DNA of 25,333 nucleotides. It comes from Actinobacteria bacterium UBA2286. GTDB lineage: Bacteria; Actinomycetota; Coriobacteriia; Anaerosomatales; Anaerosomataceae. This document shows positions 1-7,695 of the stretch, in pieces. The notes below the pieces were generated by a model, which was not told the origin of the DNA, made no database searches, and saw only the letters and a list, made by a program, of their open reading frames with translations. Within the stretch, counting starts at the first letter, position 1; the number at the start of each line of letters is the position of its first letter. The stretch spans positions 1 to 25,333 of the forward strand of contig DDWM01000014.1 in NCBI GenBank assembly GCA_002345925.1, in the 5' to 3' direction. A program made the position numbers and the translations under genes.

Positions 1-377
1 AACTTGGTCGGGTTCTGGAACGCCGGGTCCTGCGGATCGACCTCGGTCATCGTGAGCACGGTCGCAAGCGGCTTCTCGAACGGAAGCAGATTGCCCAGCT
101 CCTGCTCGACCATGTAAGCGATCATGCCCTGCGTCCCTGCGCCGAGAACGTCGAGCGGATACGGCTCGACGTCGGTGTATGCAGCGGCCTGCAGGGCGAG
201 CAGTCCGACCTGGGGTCCGTTGCCGTGCGCGAGGACCAGGTTGTACTCCTCGGCAAGCGGAGCAAGCGCCTTGGCCGCGATTCTCACGTTCGCCCGCTGC
301 GCCTCGGCAGTCATCGGCTCCGAACGACGTAGGAGTGCATTCCCGCCGAGTGCCACAACCACTGTCTGCTTTGCCAC
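1..377 (-). CDS. arcC: Carbamate kinase, 3' end cut by window edge
   Basis: Carbamate kinase makes ATP and carbamate from carbamoyl phosphate and ADP, usually as the last step of the arginine deiminase or a purine/agmatine degradation route in the cytoplasm. Only the first 125 residues are present. They match the family closely: VALGGNALL near residues 8-16, the HGNGPQVG loop near residues 55-62, and VEPYPLDVLGAGTQGMI after it. The start is GTG at 377, preceded by GGAG at 387-390 with nine bases between. No arginine deiminase or transcarbamylase gene is visible, but the downstream side lies outside the window. It is divergent from the TetR gene, and one of two matching palindromes (426-445) lies 49 bases upstream of its start, so control by that regulator is likely but inferred. 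Confidence 0.93.
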   Translation of the reverse strand, partial: MAKQTVVVALGGNALLRRSEPMTAEAQRANVRIAAKALAPLAEEYNLVLAHGNGPQVGLLALQAAAYTDVEPYPLDVLGAGTQGMIAYMVEQELGNLLPFEKPLATVLTMTEVDPQDPAFQNPTK

Positions 378-425
378 CTTGGTTCGCTCCTTCGCAAGTG
401 ATGCTATCGACGAGCACTTATGGTT

Positions 426-445
426 ATTTGTCCAAGCGGTCAAAT
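426..445. promoter_or_regulatory. Candidate TetR operator, copy 1
   Basis: ATTTGTCCAAGCGGTCAAAT is a 20-bp inverted repeat with 8-bp arms and one mismatched pair. It has the same arms and 4-bp spacer length as the copy at 487-506. It lies upstream of the carbamate kinase start, and its minus strand contains TTGACC (438-443), which could serve as a -35 for that gene. Assignment to the adjacent TetR protein is inferred from position and repetition. Confidence 0.65.
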
Positions 446-486
446 CCGAGACCGTAATGGGGTGATGCCGGTGTTGCTGAATAGTT

Positions 487-506
487 ATTTGTCCGGTCGG
501 ACAAAT
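487..506. promoter_or_regulatory. Candidate TetR operator, copy 2
   Basis: ATTTGTCCGGTCGGACAAAT has perfect 9-bp arms around a 2-bp centre. Its centre is 61 bp from that of copy 1, close to six helical turns. It overlaps the proposed -35 of the TetR gene, as expected for autorepression. Size and symmetry are typical of TetR-family operators. Confidence 0.75.
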
Positions 507-525
507 CAAGAATAGCGCGTATACT
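498..525 (+). promoter_or_regulatory. Probable promoter of the TetR gene
   Basis: A -35-like CGGACA (498-503) is separated by 16 bases from a good -10, TATACT (520-525). The -35 lies inside the right arm of the palindrome at 487-506. Transcription would begin near 532. That leaves too short a leader for an ATG start at 541 but a normal one for the GTG at 556. Confidence 0.5.
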
Positions 526-555
526 GAGGATGTCAACTAGATGAAGGAGATAGTC

Positions 556-1224
556 GTGGAAACCCCTCGCAGACGTCCGGGACGCCCCAGCACACGGGGA
601 CACCTCGGCTCGCTCAGCGCGAAGGATCCCATTGAGGTCCTCCCGCCCACCGCTCTCAACATCCTCGGCGCAGCCCGTCGCATCCTCGAGCGCGACGGAT
701 TCGCCTCGCTCAGTCTCTCGGCCATTGCCGAGGAGGCTGGCGAAGCAAAGGCGAGCATCGGCTACCACTTCGGCAACAAGGAAGGGCTTATCGTCGCCCT
801 CCTCGACTCACTGGTGCACGAGGCGAACCGCAGTCTTATCACCGAGACCCACCGCTTCCCGATGGGCGAGCAGCGCGTGCGCTCGCTTGTCGAAGGCGAG
901 GAGCGCATCGTCGAGGACATCGAGAGCTATCGTCCACTCCTTGAGATCCTGCCTCACGCCCTGCGCGATGAGTCGCTGCGCGAGCGTGTAGCCGAGCTCT
1001 ACGCCGGGTATCGCGAGACCGTGCTTGAGGTGCTCGACGCTTCGACCGGCCCCGACCGCGGGACGCTTGAACCGTTCGCGATGCTCATGATCGCCGTCGT
1101 TGACGGCCTCTCGATCCAGCATGCGCTCGACCCTGAGGGCATCAACGTACGCGCGGCGACCGCGCTGTGGGAGCGCATGATGCGCGCCTACCTACGCGAC
1201 CTCGGAATCATCGACATCGCGTAG
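556..1224 (+). CDS. TetR/AcrR-family transcriptional regulator
   Basis: A 222-residue TetR-type repressor. An arginine- and proline-rich arm (RRRPGRPSTRG, residues 5-15) resembles an AT-hook and precedes the N-terminal helix-turn-helix at about residues 33-80. The recognition region reads GEAKASIGYHFGNKEGL. The remaining ~140 residues would form the ligand-binding and dimer domain; no ligand can be read from it. GTG at 556 was chosen because AAGGAG (544-549) stands six bases before it and the likely -10 ends at 525. An in-frame ATG at 541 would add five residues but has only GAGGA at 526-530, which lies upstream of the expected transcript start. It probably represses itself and the divergent carbamate kinase gene through the two palindromes. 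The gene ends 7 bp from the convergent gene. Confidence 0.9.
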   Translation: METPRRRPGRPSTRGHLGSLSAKDPIEVLPPTALNILGAARRILERDGFASLSLSAIAEEAGEAKASIGYHFGNKEGLIVALLDSLVHEANRSLITETHRFPMGEQRVRSLVEGEERIVEDIESYRPLLEILPHALRDESLRERVAELYAGYRETVLEVLDASTGPDRGTLEPFAMLMIAVVDGLSIQHALDPEGINVRAATALWERMMRAYLRDLGIIDIA

Positions 1225-1231
1225 CCCGGTC

Positions 1232-3307
1232 TTACGGCAAGTGCCAGCGTACAAGCTGATACGTGCCGCTCGATACGCTCGGCGTCCCGCCGTACACCGC
1301 AGCCGAGGTCGCATCCGTCTGATGCATGAGCAGCTGCAACCGCGTCGCATACGGGAGAGAGTCGGATCTGGTCAGCAGCAACACGCCGCCTTTGGAGCCC
1401 GCCTCAACCGCGCCCGTGAGCCCGTCGGGATAGAGCAGCCCGGTCGCGATTCCGATGTGAGAGTACGTCGTCCACCCGCGACCCAGCGCGCCCGCCGCCA
1501 CCTCGGCAGCGGTGGCGTAGCGGTCACTCCCCGACCACCGCGTGACCGGCACGCCGAGGGCGCTCGCAACGCTGTTTGAAACCGCCGCAGTGGACCCGAG
1601 CACTGTCGCTCCGGTCGCCCCGATCTGCGCTATCGCCGCCGAGGTGGACGACGGCAGCACCGTCGTTCTCGTAAGCAGCACGGGGCCGTGTCCCGCGTAG
1701 GCGAGCGGCGCGGCCGCAAGCGCGTCCGGGAACAAGTCACCGCGCGCGACGAACACATTGCCCGAGAACGCCGGGCCTTCGATCTGTTTCACCTTGCGCG
1801 CGACATTTGCGGCAGTCCCGTAGCGATCGATTCCTGCAATGCGCGTGACGGCGTATCCGGCACCCGCCAGCCCGTTCTCAACGCCCGTGCTGACGGCCGA
1901 GGGTCCGCCGACGATGTATACATCGGTGACGCCGATACCCGCAAGCGTGTCGAGGAGCCGCTGCTCCAACCGCGTCGACGGCGTGAGCAGCAGCGGGCCG
2001 CTCACGGCGCCTGCGAGCGCTGAGGCGCTGAGCGCGTCCGGGAAGCGTTCGCCGGTTGCGATAACGGCGGTCGTGGCGCTCGACGGGAACGCCTCGTGCG
2101 CGATCGCGATAGCCGTCGCATAGCGGTCTGCGCCCTGGAGCCGCTTCAGGCTTACCTCGGCAGGCACTGAACCGTCCTTGAGCTCATAGATCGTGCTATC
2201 GAGGTATTCGCTCACGTAGAGCTCCCCGGACTCCGACTCGCCGAACGTCGGGATCAACATGGTGGAGTCGATGCCGAGGGTTGCCGTATGTGTCGCCGTG
2301 TCCATCGCCCAGATCTTGCCCCACTCAAAATCGGCGAAGAAATACAGCCCGTTCCATGAGGGAACGTTCGCGCCACGATAGACGTAGCCGCCCGTGACAC
2401 TGTGGCCGCCGGTCGAGTGGTTGTACTCGTACTGCGGGAATGTCAGGCCGCTCGTTGATTTTGGCGTGCTTCCCGGCGGGTATGCGTGGTTGCCTTCATA
2501 GTAGTTCCAGCCGTAGTTGCGCCCGCCCGCAAATCCCGCGGGCTCAATGTTGACCTCTTCCCATGCCGTCTGGCCCACGTCACCCATGTAGAGTTCGCCC
2601 GTGGCGCTGTCGAAACTGAAGCGCCATGGGTTCCTGAGCCCCAGCGCCCAGATCTCAGACCGGTATCCGGCAACACCAACAAACGGGTTGCTCGGCGGAA
2701 TCCCGTACGGGCTCGATGCACCTTCGGTGTTGATGCGCAGCATCTTGCCGAGCAAGACGCCGTGCTTCTGCGCATTGCCGAGCGGATCGCCCGCGCTGCC
2801 ACCATCCCCCATCCCGATGTACAAGTAGCCATCAGGCCCGAAGACGATGCCCCCGCCATTGTGGTTCGAGTACGGCTGATCGACCCTGAGGATCGTCTGA
2901 GCACCAGCGGTGGTGGCGACATCCGGATTGGCAGTCATGTAGTACCGCGCGATGACCGTGTCGCCGAGAGTATCGGTGTAGTTCACGTAGAAGTACTGCT
3001 TAGCGGCAAATCCAGGCGGAAACGCGATGCCGAGCAGCCCCTGCTCGGTTCCCCGGCTCACCTTCGATGAGAGGTCGAGCATCGGCGTTGAGAGCAGCTG
3101 TCCGCCCTTGATGACACGAATCTTGCCGGTCTTCTCGAGAACGAACAACCTATCCGAGCCATCACCGGCGTTGGCGATAGTGATCGGCTGAGAGACTCGC
3201 CAGCGTGCAAGCAGCCTCAGCGAGACTGCCGGTGCGGCAGTTGCCGAAACAGGCGCGACCAGAGCGAGCGCCAGGGCGCATGCAAGGATACGGAGTGTGC
3301 GCTTCAT
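1232..3307 (-). CDS. Exported glucose/sorbosone dehydrogenase-like protein with three CWB2 cell-wall-binding repeats
   Basis: A 691-residue secreted protein. Residues 1-25 form a signal peptide (KRT, then an Ala/Leu-rich core, AxA before AP). Residues ~30-378 are a PQQ-type glucose/sorbosone dehydrogenase beta-propeller (GSDH family). It carries the family marks HNGGG (149-153), FGPDGYLYIGMGDGG, ALGLRNPWRFSFD and GGHSVTGGYVYRG. Residues ~387-691 are three cell-wall-binding repeat 2 units, each with a DRYxTA motif and a later FPDALxA- or YPDGLTG-like motif, a module known to hold proteins on the Gram-positive surface. The expected role is oxidation or binding of a sugar or aldose at the cell wall; the substrate and PQQ dependence are not shown here. 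Start ATG 3307 has GGGAGG five bases before it. An upstream in-frame start at 3448 would put Arg-rich sequence before the signal peptide and overlap the previous gene. Confidence 0.9.
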   Translation of the reverse strand: MKRTLRILACALALALVAPVSATAAPAVSLRLLARWRVSQPITIANAGDGSDRLFVLEKTGKIRVIKGGQLLSTPMLDLSSKVSRGTEQGLLGIAFPPGFAAKQYFYVNYTDTLGDTVIARYYMTANPDVATTAGAQTILRVDQPYSNHNGGGIVFGPDGYLYIGMGDGGSAGDPLGNAQKHGVLLGKMLRINTEGASSPYGIPPSNPFVGVAGYRSEIWALGLRNPWRFSFDSATGELYMGDVGQTAWEEVNIEPAGFAGGRNYGWNYYEGNHAYPPGSTPKSTSGLTFPQYEYNHSTGGHSVTGGYVYRGANVPSWNGLYFFADFEWGKIWAMDTATHTATLGIDSTMLIPTFGESESGELYVSEYLDSTIYELKDGSVPAEVSLKRLQGADRYATAIAIAHEAFPSSATTAVIATGERFPDALSASALAGAVSGPLLLTPSTRLEQRLLDTLAGIGVTDVYIVGGPSAVSTGVENGLAGAGYAVTRIAGIDRYGTAANVARKVKQIEGPAFSGNVFVARGDLFPDALAAAPLAYAGHGPVLLTRTTVLPSSTSAAIAQIGATGATVLGSTAAVSNSVASALGVPVTRWSGSDRYATAAEVAAGALGRGWTTYSHIGIATGLLYPDGLTGAVEAGSKGGVLLLTRSDSLPYATRLQLLMHQTDATSAAVYGGTPSVSSGTYQLVRWHLP

Positions 3308-3343
3308 GAGAACCTCCCGGAACGTGAATTCCACAGGAGGTGT

Positions 3344-3362
3344 ATTCCCGCTTGGCGGGAAT
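3344..3362. terminator. Strong short hairpin between the HD-GYP and dehydrogenase genes
   Basis: ATTCCCGC-TTG-GCGGGAAT is a perfect 8-bp stem with a 3-base loop. It lies 32 bases after the HD-GYP stop and about 37 bases before the next start. No T-run follows on the minus strand, so it may be an attenuator, an RNA-processing hairpin or an operator instead of a complete intrinsic terminator. Confidence 0.4.
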
Positions 3363-3393
3363 GCTCCACGCGCGACTGCGCTAGCGGCCCGAG

Positions 3394-4638
3394 CTAACCC
3401 CGCACGAACAGGCGCACGACCTCGGGATCGAACTGCGTCCCGGCGCACGCGAGCAGCTCGGCGCGGGCATCCTCGGCAGGCATGGCCTTGCGGTACGGGC
3501 GGTCGGTGATCATCGCGTCGTATGCGTCTGCAACCGCGAGAACACGCGCCAGGTACGGGATCTTCTCGCCCGCAAGACCTTCGGGGTACCCTTTGCCGTC
3601 CCAGCGCTCATGATGGTAGCGAACAACACTCACGATATCGTCCAGGAACGGAATCGTCTCAAGGATGCGCGCGCCGGCATCGGGGTGCTCCCGGATGAGC
3701 GCGAACTCCTCCTCGCTCAAGCGCTCGGGCTTGAGCAGGACCGACTCGGGCACGCCGATCTTCCCGATGTCGTGCAATAGGCCGGCACGCTCAAGGGTCG
3801 CGAGATCGACCGCCGAGAGCCCCGCCGTCACGCCGATCGCGTGGGCCCAGTTGGTCACGCCGAGTGAATGGCGTGCGGTGTACGCATCTTTCTCGTCAAC
3901 AGCCGCCGAGAGCGCCTGCAGCGTGCCAAGCGACTGCCCTTCCAGGGTCAGCATCGAGTCGTGGAGCCGGTCATTGAGAGACGCCAGCTCGGCGTCACGC
4001 GCCTTCATGCCCGCGGAGGCATGGTGGATGACCCAGAGAAGACCTGCCGAGGAGATCATCGCGCCGAAAAGCACGGGAATCAGCACGACGAGAGAAGCGG
4101 CACGAACAGAGCTCGCGATCTGTTCGTAGGGCTTGTACGTCTCGATCACGCCTCGCACATGACCATCAGCGCCGATGCGCAGGGGTGCGTAGACCTTCAG
4201 CACGGGGTCATCGCCTGTGACGAGGATGTCGTCCGACGCGTCGTCGAGAACGGCGAAGTCAACGAGGCCATTCAGCGCCGCAGTTGTCTGCTCGTCATCG
4301 AGAGCACTCGCACCCAGCTCAGACGAAGCGGTCGAGAACACGATGATTCCTTGCGCGTTCACAACTCGAAGGCCCATGAGATTCTGGCCGGTCTGCCGAT
4401 CGGCGACCAGTTCCTTGAGCTTCGTGGCACCACCGGAAAGTATCGAGGCTTCGCCAGTGTCGTCGAGACACCCGCGCACCAGGCTCACGGAACCTGCGGC
4501 GACCACATTCGAAGCACCACGGATGACGATCGTCCGCACCTGATTGGCAACCACAAACGCGACGATCGTAGCAACAACCATCATAGTCACGAGGCCATAC
4601 ACGCGGATCTTATGCAGTGCGAGTCTTCCTTGCTCCAC
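3394..4638 (-). CDS. Membrane HD-GYP domain protein, probable cyclic-di-GMP phosphodiesterase
   Basis: A 414-residue protein. One transmembrane helix lies at ~12-32, an extracytoplasmic sensor region at ~33-178, a second helix at ~181-204, a short coiled linker at ~210-235, and an HD-GYP domain at ~238-414. The domain keeps HD (289-290) in LLHDIGKIGVP, the HHERWDGKGYPEGL block (342-355) and VADAYDAM (369-376). Known HD-GYP enzymes hydrolyse cyclic di-GMP, and some hydrolyse cGAMP. No HAMP motif is obvious and no GGDEF domain is attached. The start is GTG 4638 with GGAGG six bases upstream, located inside the 3' end of the threonine aldolase gene. The genes are only three bases apart, so translational coupling is expected. 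The sensor ligand is unknown. Confidence 0.92.
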   Translation of the reverse strand: MEQGRLALHKIRVYGLVTMMVVATIVAFVVANQVRTIVIRGASNVVAAGSVSLVRGCLDDTGEASILSGGATKLKELVADRQTGQNLMGLRVVNAQGIIVFSTASSELGASALDDEQTTAALNGLVDFAVLDDASDDILVTGDDPVLKVYAPLRIGADGHVRGVIETYKPYEQIASSVRAASLVVLIPVLFGAMISSAGLLWVIHHASAGMKARDAELASLNDRLHDSMLTLEGQSLGTLQALSAAVDEKDAYTARHSLGVTNWAHAIGVTAGLSAVDLATLERAGLLHDIGKIGVPESVLLKPERLSEEEFALIREHPDAGARILETIPFLDDIVSVVRYHHERWDGKGYPEGLAGEKIPYLARVLAVADAYDAMITDRPYRKAMPAEDARAELLACAGTQFDPEVVRLFVRG

Positions 4639-4641
4639 GTA

Positions 4642-5685
4642 CTACCTCCGGGTCAGACGGCGCGCCCCCTCGATGAATCGCTCGACGTCGCCCCGGGTGC
4701 TGTCCCAGGAGGTAACCCATCGAACTTCGCAGGTGCGCTCGTCCCACAAATAGAAATCTGCAACTTCTCTTAGCGGCTCGATCAGCGTTCCATCAATCCG
4801 CGCAAATACCTCGTTCGCCTCAACAGCCTGCGTTATCTCCACGCCGGCAAGCGCGCCCATCCCCGTGGCCAGCAGCTGCGCCATCTCGTTGGCGTGAGCC
4901 GCATTCCTAAGCCACAAGTCGTCACCGAAGAGCGCCTCGAACTGCGCCGAGATATACCGCATCTTGGAAGCAAGTTGCGCAGCGTTCTTCCGAACAAAGC
5001 GAAAACCCTCGGCATGGGCCGGGTCGAGGAAGACGACGGCCTCGCCGAAGATCATGCCATTCTTCGTGCCTCCGAACGAAAGCACGTCAACTCCAGTATC
5101 CGTGAGCATTGCAGCAAGGCTTATGCCGAGAAATGCTGCAGCGTTGCTGATACGTGCACCATCAACGTGAACGGCGAGGCCATGCGCGTGCGCAACCTCG
5201 GCGATTGCCGCGATCTCGGATGCGCGGTACACCGTGCCGTACTCTGTGGATTGCGTGATCGAGACAACACGCGGCTGTGAGTGGTGCTCAACGCCTACTC
5301 CGGTGATTGCGCCCTCGACAAGATCAGGCGTGAGCTTGCCGTCGCGCGTTGGGACGGTTATGAGCTTTCCGCCAGTGAATCGCTCCGGGGCGCCGCACTC
5401 ATCAACGTTGATGTGCGCAGTCTCCGCGCATATCACGGCATCGTACGAGCGCATGAAGGCGCAGAGGGCGGTCACGTTGGCGCCGGTGCCGTTGAAAACG
5501 AAGAACGACTCGGAGCGCTCTCCAAAATGGCGCTTGATGGTCGCGTTCGCCCTCAGTGTCCACTCGTCGTTGCCGTAGGCGTGTGCGTGACCCGAGTTCG
5601 CCTCGGCCAGAGCTGCCATCACGTCGGGGTGCGCCCCCGAAGCATTGTCGCTCGCGAACATACGATGCTGCGCGTCAGGCACCAT
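4642..5685 (-). CDS. ltaE: Low-specificity L-threonine aldolase
   Basis: A 347-residue PLP enzyme of the aspartate aminotransferase fold (beta-eliminating lyase / threonine aldolase family). It is expected to split L-threonine or L-allo-threonine into glycine and acetaldehyde. Visible marks are FASDNASGAHP (10-20), AYGND (36-40), NGTGAN (65-70), HVDGAR with Asp175 for the PLP pyridine nitrogen, and SFGGTKNGM with Lys208 as the likely Schiff-base lysine. The length is normal for the family. Start ATG 5685 follows GGAGG at a good distance and overlaps the end of the OB-fold gene by 11 bases. The HD-GYP gene starts three bases after its stop. Stereospecificity cannot be read from sequence. Confidence 0.93.
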   Translation of the reverse strand: MVPDAQHRMFASDNASGAHPDVMAALAEANSGHAHAYGNDEWTLRANATIKRHFGERSESFFVFNGTGANVTALCAFMRSYDAVICAETAHINVDECGAPERFTGGKLITVPTRDGKLTPDLVEGAITGVGVEHHSQPRVVSITQSTEYGTVYRASEIAAIAEVAHAHGLAVHVDGARISNAAAFLGISLAAMLTDTGVDVLSFGGTKNGMIFGEAVVFLDPAHAEGFRFVRKNAAQLASKMRYISAQFEALFGDDLWLRNAAHANEMAQLLATGMGALAGVEITQAVEANEVFARIDGTLIEPLREVADFYLWDERTCEVRWVTSWDSTRGDVERFIEGARRLTRR

Positions 5686-6172
5686 CGATCATCCTCCGCC
5701 TGTAGGCCGCGAAGAAGGTGCTGACACCAATGAGCGCAAGACCGAAGCCGGCGAGGCCAAACTTCCAGTATTCGATTGGGCGCTCTGTCACAGAGCCAGG
5801 CTCGATGATCTCGATCGCTGTCCCGTGGATATCCAGGTCGCCGCCGTGCTGGTCGCATGCCCTGCGAAGCTCGCCCGTCACGACCACGATATCACCGGTA
5901 TGGCGATAGTCTCCCAAGACGCTCACGCGCTCGGCCAGCTCGGTCGGAAGATACACGCCGATGGCGGTGCCGTCGCTGAGCACGCTCAACCAAACGTCAC
6001 CATCGTCTGCATGGAGAACATCTCCGATTACCTCGCCCATGAGGGTCACCTGACGACCATCGAGCTTGGCACGTTTGTCCAGTATCTGCGTTGCGGTCAT
6101 CGGCGCCGTGACTGCGACGGCCGGAACCGCGAGAGCGACTATGAGTACGAGAGCCGCTGCAAGTCGTCTCAT
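5675..6172 (-). CDS. Membrane-anchored OB-fold protein
   Basis: A 165-residue protein with an N-terminal signal peptide or anchor (residues 1-22, MRRLAAALVLIVALAVPAVA). A small beta-rich domain follows at ~26-125, and a C-terminal transmembrane helix at ~136-156 is followed by YRRR. The central domain has the look of a nucleic-acid-binding OB fold: LDGRQVTLMGEVIGDVL, a DGDVWLSVLSDGTAIGVYLP strand pair, and GDIVVVTGELRRAC. Such exported OB-like domains often bind proteins or ions, so nucleic acid binding should not be assumed. Two membrane anchors would place the domain outside the cytoplasm. The ATG overlaps the trkH stop codon by four bases (ATGA), so its translation is probably coupled to that of TrkH. 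Function is unknown. Confidence 0.75.
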   Translation of the reverse strand: MRRLAAALVLIVALAVPAVAVTAPMTATQILDKRAKLDGRQVTLMGEVIGDVLHADDGDVWLSVLSDGTAIGVYLPTELAERVSVLGDYRHTGDIVVVTGELRRACDQHGGDLDIHGTAIEIIEPGSVTERPIEYWKFGLAGFGLALIGVSTFFAAYRRRMIDGA

Positions 6173-7686
6173 AGCGCGCGCACCCGCTTTCTCCGGAAAG
6201 CGAGACCGGCGCTCGCGATCACTGCGAACAGTGTGATGAACTCAAGTCGCCCGGCCCACATTTGCAGCATGTACACGATCTTGAGTCCGGTTGGCATCAT
6301 AGGAGAGGTGATTCCGGTCGACAGACCAACGTTGGCCGTTGCCGAGACGGATTCGAAGAGCGCGGAAGCCATCGGGTAGCCGTACGCCGCGCCGATGAGA
6401 CCGCCGGTGATGTAAGTGACCACATAGAGAACGAATACGAGCAGCGCGCCTGACACCAACTCGTCGGTGAGCGTCTGCTCGGTCAGATGGTGATACTTGG
6501 TACGGATGACGGCCGAGGGTGGCGCAAGTGACTGACGCACTCTCTGGATGACGCCCTTCACAATGACGCCCACACGCAGCGCTTTGATACCACCAGCCGT
6601 CGATGACGCCATGCCGCCGAACGCCATCGCTAGCACGACCGCCGCAAAGGCCAGCCCACCGACGTCGGTCGCCCACTGCGATGCATACAGCGTCTGGTGC
6701 CCCGTGCCTGAGTTCGCCGAGATGATGTGGTAAACGCCTTTGCGCACGACCTCCCATGACGTGCCGAACAGCTTCGTGGCAGTCAGGCCGAGCGCTACCG
6801 CGAGCGAGAGCAGACCCATATTGATCGCCAGCGTTCTTGCTTCGATGTTGCTCATGATCTCGCCACGATCACCGCGCCAGATATCAGCGTGAAGGTTGAA
6901 GTTGAGCGTACCGGCAAGCATGAGCAAGAGCGTGATGAACTCGAATACGGGGCTGTGGTAGTACAGGGCGTTTTGCGACATCGGACCAAAGCCGCCGGTG
7001 TCAAACGTGGCCACTGTTGCAAAGAACGCATGTGCGCTGCCTCTCACCATGGTCATCCCACGCACGATGTTGAGTGTGGAGAGAGCTATCGTTCCGGCGA
7101 CTACCCAGACTGCCGTCACGAACCAGATGAAGCGTGCACCGTGCATGACGTTCGGCATGATGCGCTCGTCTCGGCCCTCGGCCTGATACAGCGATACGGC
7201 ACCACCACGGAGCCCGATTGCGAACGACAGGGCGGCAACAACGATTCCCTGGCCTCCGATGAGGTGTGTCAGATGGCGCCAGGTGTTGTGAGCCAGAGAC
7301 ATGTGATCAAGATCCTGGACAACCGTGAGGCCAGAAGTCGTAAGGCCTGACATCGCGTCGAAGAGCGCGTCAATGAAGCTCCCGTAGTTGCCGGAGAGCG
7401 CAAGCGGAACCGCAGCCGCGAGCGACGCAGCAAGCCATGCGATGCCCGTCACGATCAGCGCATTGGTGTGTGAGAGGCGGGTGCCGGGCGGTGCACTCAG
7501 CATCAACAGCCGGCCTGCACCAATCGCGACGGTGACCCCGCACAGGTAATCGAGCGTCACAGCCCATTCGCCGAGGACCGCCGCCACCGCCAACGGAACG
7601 ATCATGAGGAGGCCAATACCGACCACGAGAACACCGGTGTAGTGCCCGATTGCTTTGATGTCCGAGGAAGTGCGATTAACCCACAT
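6169..7686 (-). CDS. trkH: Trk-type potassium uptake channel subunit
   Basis: A 505-residue integral membrane protein of the TrkH/KtrB superfamily, which carries K+ (sometimes Na+-coupled) across the membrane. Four pore-loop signatures are visible: SGLTTSGLT (113-121), ATFDTGGFG (226-234), SANSGTGH (323-330) and ATANVGLSTG (449-458), each with the filter glycine. Charged EGRDERIMPN follows the early helices, as in TrkH. The usual cytosolic NAD/ATP-binding partner TrkA is not in this window. The gene starts at ATG 7686, nine bases after the stop of a 41-residue membrane ORF, and overlaps the OB-fold gene by four bases at its end. The upstream RBS is weak (GGCGG), consistent with coupling to the small ORF. 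Confidence 0.95.
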   Translation of the reverse strand: MWVNRTSSDIKAIGHYTGVLVVGIGLLMIVPLAVAAVLGEWAVTLDYLCGVTVAIGAGRLLMLSAPPGTRLSHTNALIVTGIAWLAASLAAAVPLALSGNYGSFIDALFDAMSGLTTSGLTVVQDLDHMSLAHNTWRHLTHLIGGQGIVVAALSFAIGLRGGAVSLYQAEGRDERIMPNVMHGARFIWFVTAVWVVAGTIALSTLNIVRGMTMVRGSAHAFFATVATFDTGGFGPMSQNALYYHSPVFEFITLLLMLAGTLNFNLHADIWRGDRGEIMSNIEARTLAINMGLLSLAVALGLTATKLFGTSWEVVRKGVYHIISANSGTGHQTLYASQWATDVGGLAFAAVVLAMAFGGMASSTAGGIKALRVGVIVKGVIQRVRQSLAPPSAVIRTKYHHLTEQTLTDELVSGALLVFVLYVVTYITGGLIGAAYGYPMASALFESVSATANVGLSTGITSPMMPTGLKIVYMLQMWAGRLEFITLFAVIASAGLAFRRKRVRAL

Positions 7687-7695
7687 ACACGCCGC

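Noticed and set aside
1225..1231. Terminator between tetR and the dehydrogenase gene
   Set aside because: Only seven bases separate the stops and no stable hairpin with a T-run was found nearby.
3308..3448. 47-residue N-terminal extension of the dehydrogenase-CWB2 protein
   Set aside because: Arg/Ala-rich, overlaps the HD-GYP gene and the hairpin, and would bury the signal peptide; ATG 3307 has a good RBS.
3868..4773. 301-codon plus-strand open frame
   Set aside because: Antisense to the HD-GYP and threonine aldolase genes, with no recognisable product and His/Arg-rich composition.
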